Source of the DNA: JAISGQ01 sp045536305 | GTDB taxonomy: Bacteria > Bacillota > Clostridia > Oscillospirales > Acutalibacteraceae | Assembly (NCBI GenBank): GCA_045536305.1 | Contig: JAZSNH010000066.1 | Span: forward strand, 1 to 7,436 | Direction: 5' to 3' | DNA: 7,436 nucleotides | Shown: positions 4,737-7,436 of the stretch, one piece after another | Layout of the letters: the number at the start of each line of letters is the position of its first letter | Position numbering within the stretch: the stretch's first letter is position 1 | Notes under the pieces: generated by a model | What the model was told of the DNA's origin: nothing | What the model saw: only the letters and a program-made list of their open reading frames with translations | Databases searched by the model: none | Made by a program: the position numbers and the translations under genes

Positions 4737-6089
4737 ATGAGATCTAAATTTTCATATTATATGTCGGTTCTTTGGATAGCGGTAATGCTGGCAGTGGGAA
4801 TTGCGATTCTTGTTATCGCACCGAAGGGAAAGCTTCAGTCCGAGACAGAGAAAAGATATTTGCAGGAGCTTCCGACACCCTCGCTTGAAACGATTGCAAG
4901 CGGTGAATTTACCGAGGATTTTGAGAGCTTTATGTCGGATAAATTTTTTGAAAGAGACCGTATTATCCGCTTCGCTTCAGAGGTCGAGTCGCTTTTTTCA
5001 ATAGTTGATTTTGATGATATACTCGAATACGGAGAGGGAGCACAGGACAGCTTTGTTGATGAAAACCTCAAGGAAGAGGATTTAAGCTCGGGGGTCGAAG
5101 ACGAAAATGAGGAAAGCATCGTAGGGGAGGACAGCATCGAAGCTGATAAGACAGAGCAGGAGGAAGCCTTGTCCGGTGAGTTCCCCTATATGCTGTCCAT
5201 CTGGGCAGAAGAAAATAACGGCGAAAGAAAAAGACTTTTTGAGGTTTCCCAAAAGGATGTAAACAAGACCGTCGATATCGTAAACAGACTCAACGATATA
5301 GTTCCCGAGGATGGCAGAATATATTATCTCAGCGTTCTGCAGGCACTGACGGCAAACAGATATATAAGAAATCTTTCGACATACGCGAAATGGGACAACA
5401 ATATAGATGCATACATGAGGACAAAGGTAAAGGAAAAGGTCAATGTTCTTTCGATTACCGAGCTTTTGCAGGAGCCGATACGAAACGGTGAATATGTATA
5501 TTTCCGCACCGATACTCACTGGACGCCGCAGGGCGCATATTATGCATACCGTGAGATAATTTCCTCGCAGGGCATAGAGCCTGTACCGTACGAGGCATAC
5601 ACCTTCGATTCGCTTGATAATTTCCTCGGCACCTATTATGACCTTTATCAGCAGTCGGCAATGAAAAACAATGCCGACAGACTTGATATCATAAATCCGC
5701 TGATTCCTGTGAAATACTACGTGTACACAGGCAAGGACGAATACCGTGAGATCCCTGTAACAGACAGAACAAAGGGAATAAAGCATGAGATATATCTCGG
5801 AGGAAATATAAGAGGGCTGACAGTGCTTCGTTCTGAGGCAGGCACAGGAAGAAAAGCGCTCATGCTGAAGGATTCCTTCGGACTTATCCCATCTGTGTAT
5901 CTGTCTGCTCATTATGATGAGATATACATAATAGACCCTCGTTTTTACAATTCTAAGCAGGTGGAAAGCTCGGTAAAACAGCTCATACAGGAAAAGGGCA
6001 TAGAAGATGTGCTTATATTTGTCAGTGATATCAACGGACACGGCAAGGATTTTACAAATATATACATGAACAGACTGCTCAAGGAGTAG
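4737..6089 (+). CDS. DHHW/AlgX-like SGNH-type acyltransferase
   Basis: A 450-residue protein with one N-terminal membrane anchor (about residues 8-28, VLWIAVMLAVGIAILVIAP) and an extracytoplasmic domain. The segment SETEKRYLQELPTPSLETIA and the following SGEFTEDFESFMSDKFFERD fit the start of DHHW-family proteins. The catalytic pattern is D259-T-H261-W (YFRTDTHWTPQGAYYAY) with the nucleophile S380 in LMLKDSFG, comparable to the D-x-H and S of AlgX/AlgJ. Residues about 92-148 form a strongly acidic, low-complexity insert rich in E, D and S, probably a flexible linker. As the usual partner of the MBOAT protein it would receive the acyl group and place it on the extracellular polysaccharide. ATG 4737 was chosen because AGGAGG (4724-4729) lies 7 nt upstream; an upstream in-frame extension would overlap the MBOAT gene by more than 100 bases. 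The next gene starts 6 bases after its stop. Confidence 0.9.
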   Translation: MRSKFSYYMSVLWIAVMLAVGIAILVIAPKGKLQSETEKRYLQELPTPSLETIASGEFTEDFESFMSDKFFERDRIIRFASEVESLFSIVDFDDILEYGEGAQDSFVDENLKEEDLSSGVEDENEESIVGEDSIEADKTEQEEALSGEFPYMLSIWAEENNGERKRLFEVSQKDVNKTVDIVNRLNDIVPEDGRIYYLSVLQALTANRYIRNLSTYAKWDNNIDAYMRTKVKEKVNVLSITELLQEPIRNGEYVYFRTDTHWTPQGAYYAYREIISSQGIEPVPYEAYTFDSLDNFLGTYYDLYQQSAMKNNADRLDIINPLIPVKYYVYTGKDEYREIPVTDRTKGIKHEIYLGGNIRGLTVLRSEAGTGRKALMLKDSFGLIPSVYLSAHYDEIYIIDPRFYNSKQVESSVKQLIQEKGIEDVLIFVSDINGHGKDFTNIYMNRLLKE

Positions 6090-6095
6090 AGAGTT

Positions 6096-7436
6096 ATGAG
6101 TGAAAGCAATAAGACAAAAAAACTGCAGACTGCAAAGCTTGTTGTCTGTTTGCTGCTTGCAGTGGCTGCGGCAGCGGCGGCGCTTATTTTTCTCCCGGAT
6201 TATGTTCGGTATAACAATGCGCTCGACCATATTTCGAAAGAACAGTACAAGGCTGCAAGGGAGATATTTGTCTCGCTCGGAGATTATATGGACAGCGGCG
6301 AGAGAACGAAATACTGCGATTATTATCTCGCCATGAAATTATATGAATCGGGAGAATACACCGAGGCGGCGGAAAGCTTTAAAAAGCTCGACGAATACAA
6401 GGACAGTGCAGAATGGGCAAAAGAGAGCCTTTATAAGAAAGCGGTCGGACTTATAGGCGAAGGCGAGCTTGATGCGGCGCTTGAGATACTGCGCGCTCTT
6501 AATTCGTACAAGGATTCCTACGCGCTTATGCTCAGTGTGCTCAGCGGTGATTCGCAGGATGTCAATATCGAAAGGCTCGATATTGCAACAGCGCTTGAAT
6601 ATGTTCTTCCGCTCAAGGGCAAGGAAAAAAGCCAGACCTATATTGAAATATTCCGCAGCAATATCCCGGAAAACATTATTGCAACAGGCTTTGCACACAC
6701 CGCAGCACTTCGTTCTGACGGTACGGTAGCGGCGACAGGCGACAATCGATTCGGCCAGTGTGATACAAGTGAGTGGACAGACATTGTCGGCATTGCCGCA
6801 GGAGGAAATTTTACGCTCGGACTGAAGAAGGACGGAACGGTCGTCGCAGTGGGAGACAATACCTACGGACAGCTTGGTATCACCTCAGCAGGGGGCGTAA
6901 AGGCGATTTTTGCGGGAAATACAGCATGTGCCGCTCTTTTGAACACGGGAAATGTGGTCACATACGGCTTCGGCGACTTGTCGGGGACAGGCGCGTGGAG
7001 CTCTGTCGAGCGATTGTCGATAGGCTCATACTCAGCAGCGGGAACAGATACAAACGGAAATATTCTTTCCTTTGGAAGCACGGCTGTTTTTGACACTGCG
7101 AAGCCTGCATACAATGTTTACATGGGTCTGTCATCGTGGATAAAGGTCAATAAGGATGGCACAGCAGAGACATCCTTTGAGGGCTTTGCGGATAAGGATG
7201 TAATATATGCGGCAATCGGAACCCGATATGCGGCATCACTTAAGTGTGACGGCACTATCGAGGTTTGCGCTCTTAGAGATGCAGACGAAAAAACGATTGA
7301 TTTTTCTCAATGGTCCGATTTTATTGCGGTGTCTGCGCGCTCTGCCCATGCTGCGGCAGTGCGGACAGACGGCAGTGTAATCGTCGCAGGCGACAACAGC
7401 TTTGGTCAGTGCAATACGGGTGATTGGGATCTGTTC
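6096..7436 (+). CDS. Membrane-anchored TPR / RCC1-repeat protein, partial
   Basis: The frame stays open for 447 codons to the right edge, so the C-terminus is missing. AAGGAG (6081-6086) lies 9 nt before the ATG and inside the end of the DHHW gene. There is a short basic cytoplasmic tail, one membrane segment (about residues 14-33, very alanine-rich), then TPR-like helical repeats (about 38-145) with the recurring YKDS signature (YMDS, YKDSAEWA, YKDSYAL) typical of Firmicutes surface proteins. From about residue 193 come six or seven RCC1-type blades of about 38 residues: HTAALRSDGTVAATGDNRFG, NFTLGLKKDGTVVAVGDNTY, three diverged copies, YAASLKCDGTIEV, and AHAAAVRTDGSVIVAGDNSF followed by GQC. 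The likely topology is cytoplasmic N-terminus and extracellular propeller. RCC1 propellers mediate protein or ligand binding; no enzymatic residues are evident. Operon position suggests a role with the polysaccharide acyltransferases, but the function is unknown. Confidence 0.88.
   Translation, partial: MSESNKTKKLQTAKLVVCLLLAVAAAAAALIFLPDYVRYNNALDHISKEQYKAAREIFVSLGDYMDSGERTKYCDYYLAMKLYESGEYTEAAESFKKLDEYKDSAEWAKESLYKKAVGLIGEGELDAALEILRALNSYKDSYALMLSVLSGDSQDVNIERLDIATALEYVLPLKGKEKSQTYIEIFRSNIPENIIATGFAHTAALRSDGTVAATGDNRFGQCDTSEWTDIVGIAAGGNFTLGLKKDGTVVAVGDNTYGQLGITSAGGVKAIFAGNTACAALLNTGNVVTYGFGDLSGTGAWSSVERLSIGSYSAAGTDTNGNILSFGSTAVFDTAKPAYNVYMGLSSWIKVNKDGTAETSFEGFADKDVIYAAIGTRYAASLKCDGTIEVCALRDADEKTIDFSQWSDFIAVSARSAHAAAVRTDGSVIVAGDNSFGQCNTGDWDLF

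Noticed and set aside
5082..6230. Long minus-strand reading frame of 382 codons
   Set aside because: It is the antisense shadow of the DHHW gene and the start of the RCC1 gene. Its composition is unlike a real protein and no start signals precede it.
6563..6585. 9-bp perfect inverted repeat (CAATATCGA...TCGATATTG) inside the RCC1-protein gene
   Set aside because: It lies within well-supported coding sequence with no neighbouring T-run or promoter; probably chance.

Overview
The window looks like chromosomal DNA from a Gram-positive, low-to-moderate GC Clostridia-type bacterium, perhaps Ruminococcus or Oscillospiraceae-like. The evidence is a T-box tRNA-sensing leader, AGGAGG-type ribosome binding sites, sigma-A-like promoters, a clostridial-style Crp/Fnr regulator, and an MBOAT/DHHW surface-acylation pair. 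The genus is an inference. There are no rRNA or tRNA genes, CRISPR arrays, insertion sequences or phage genes.

Left edge (1-311): a T-box riboswitch on the minus strand, with its own TTGACA promoter, running off the left end. Its specifier loop can be folded from the sequence and reads UGG. The unseen gene to the left should therefore belong to tryptophan metabolism, for example tryptophanyl-tRNA synthetase.

Middle (312-2060): a small regulatory island. A Crp/Fnr-family regulator (+) lies between two minus-strand genes: a small protein resembling the DUF1874/STIV-B116 fold, and a thioredoxin. Each minus-strand gene has a GTGAC...GTCAC inverted repeat exactly 22 bp upstream of a good -10 box and lacks a recognisable -35. 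This is the layout of a class II Crp/Fnr-activated promoter. The regulator's recognition helix carries the R-E-x-x-x-R arrangement known to read TGTGA. The three genes therefore look like one small regulon.

Right half (2047-7436): a LacI/GalR repressor with its own promoter, closed by a very strong hairpin terminator. An apparent three-gene operon follows: an MBOAT O-acyltransferase, a DHHW/AlgX-like SGNH-type acyltransferase, and a membrane-anchored protein with TPR-like repeats and an RCC1-type beta-propeller that runs off the right edge. The first two are the usual membrane-plus-extracytoplasmic pair for O-acetylating a surface polysaccharide. The third is a less usual partner and may be a surface scaffold. 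The genes are separated by only 11 and 6 bases and have no internal promoter that I can see.
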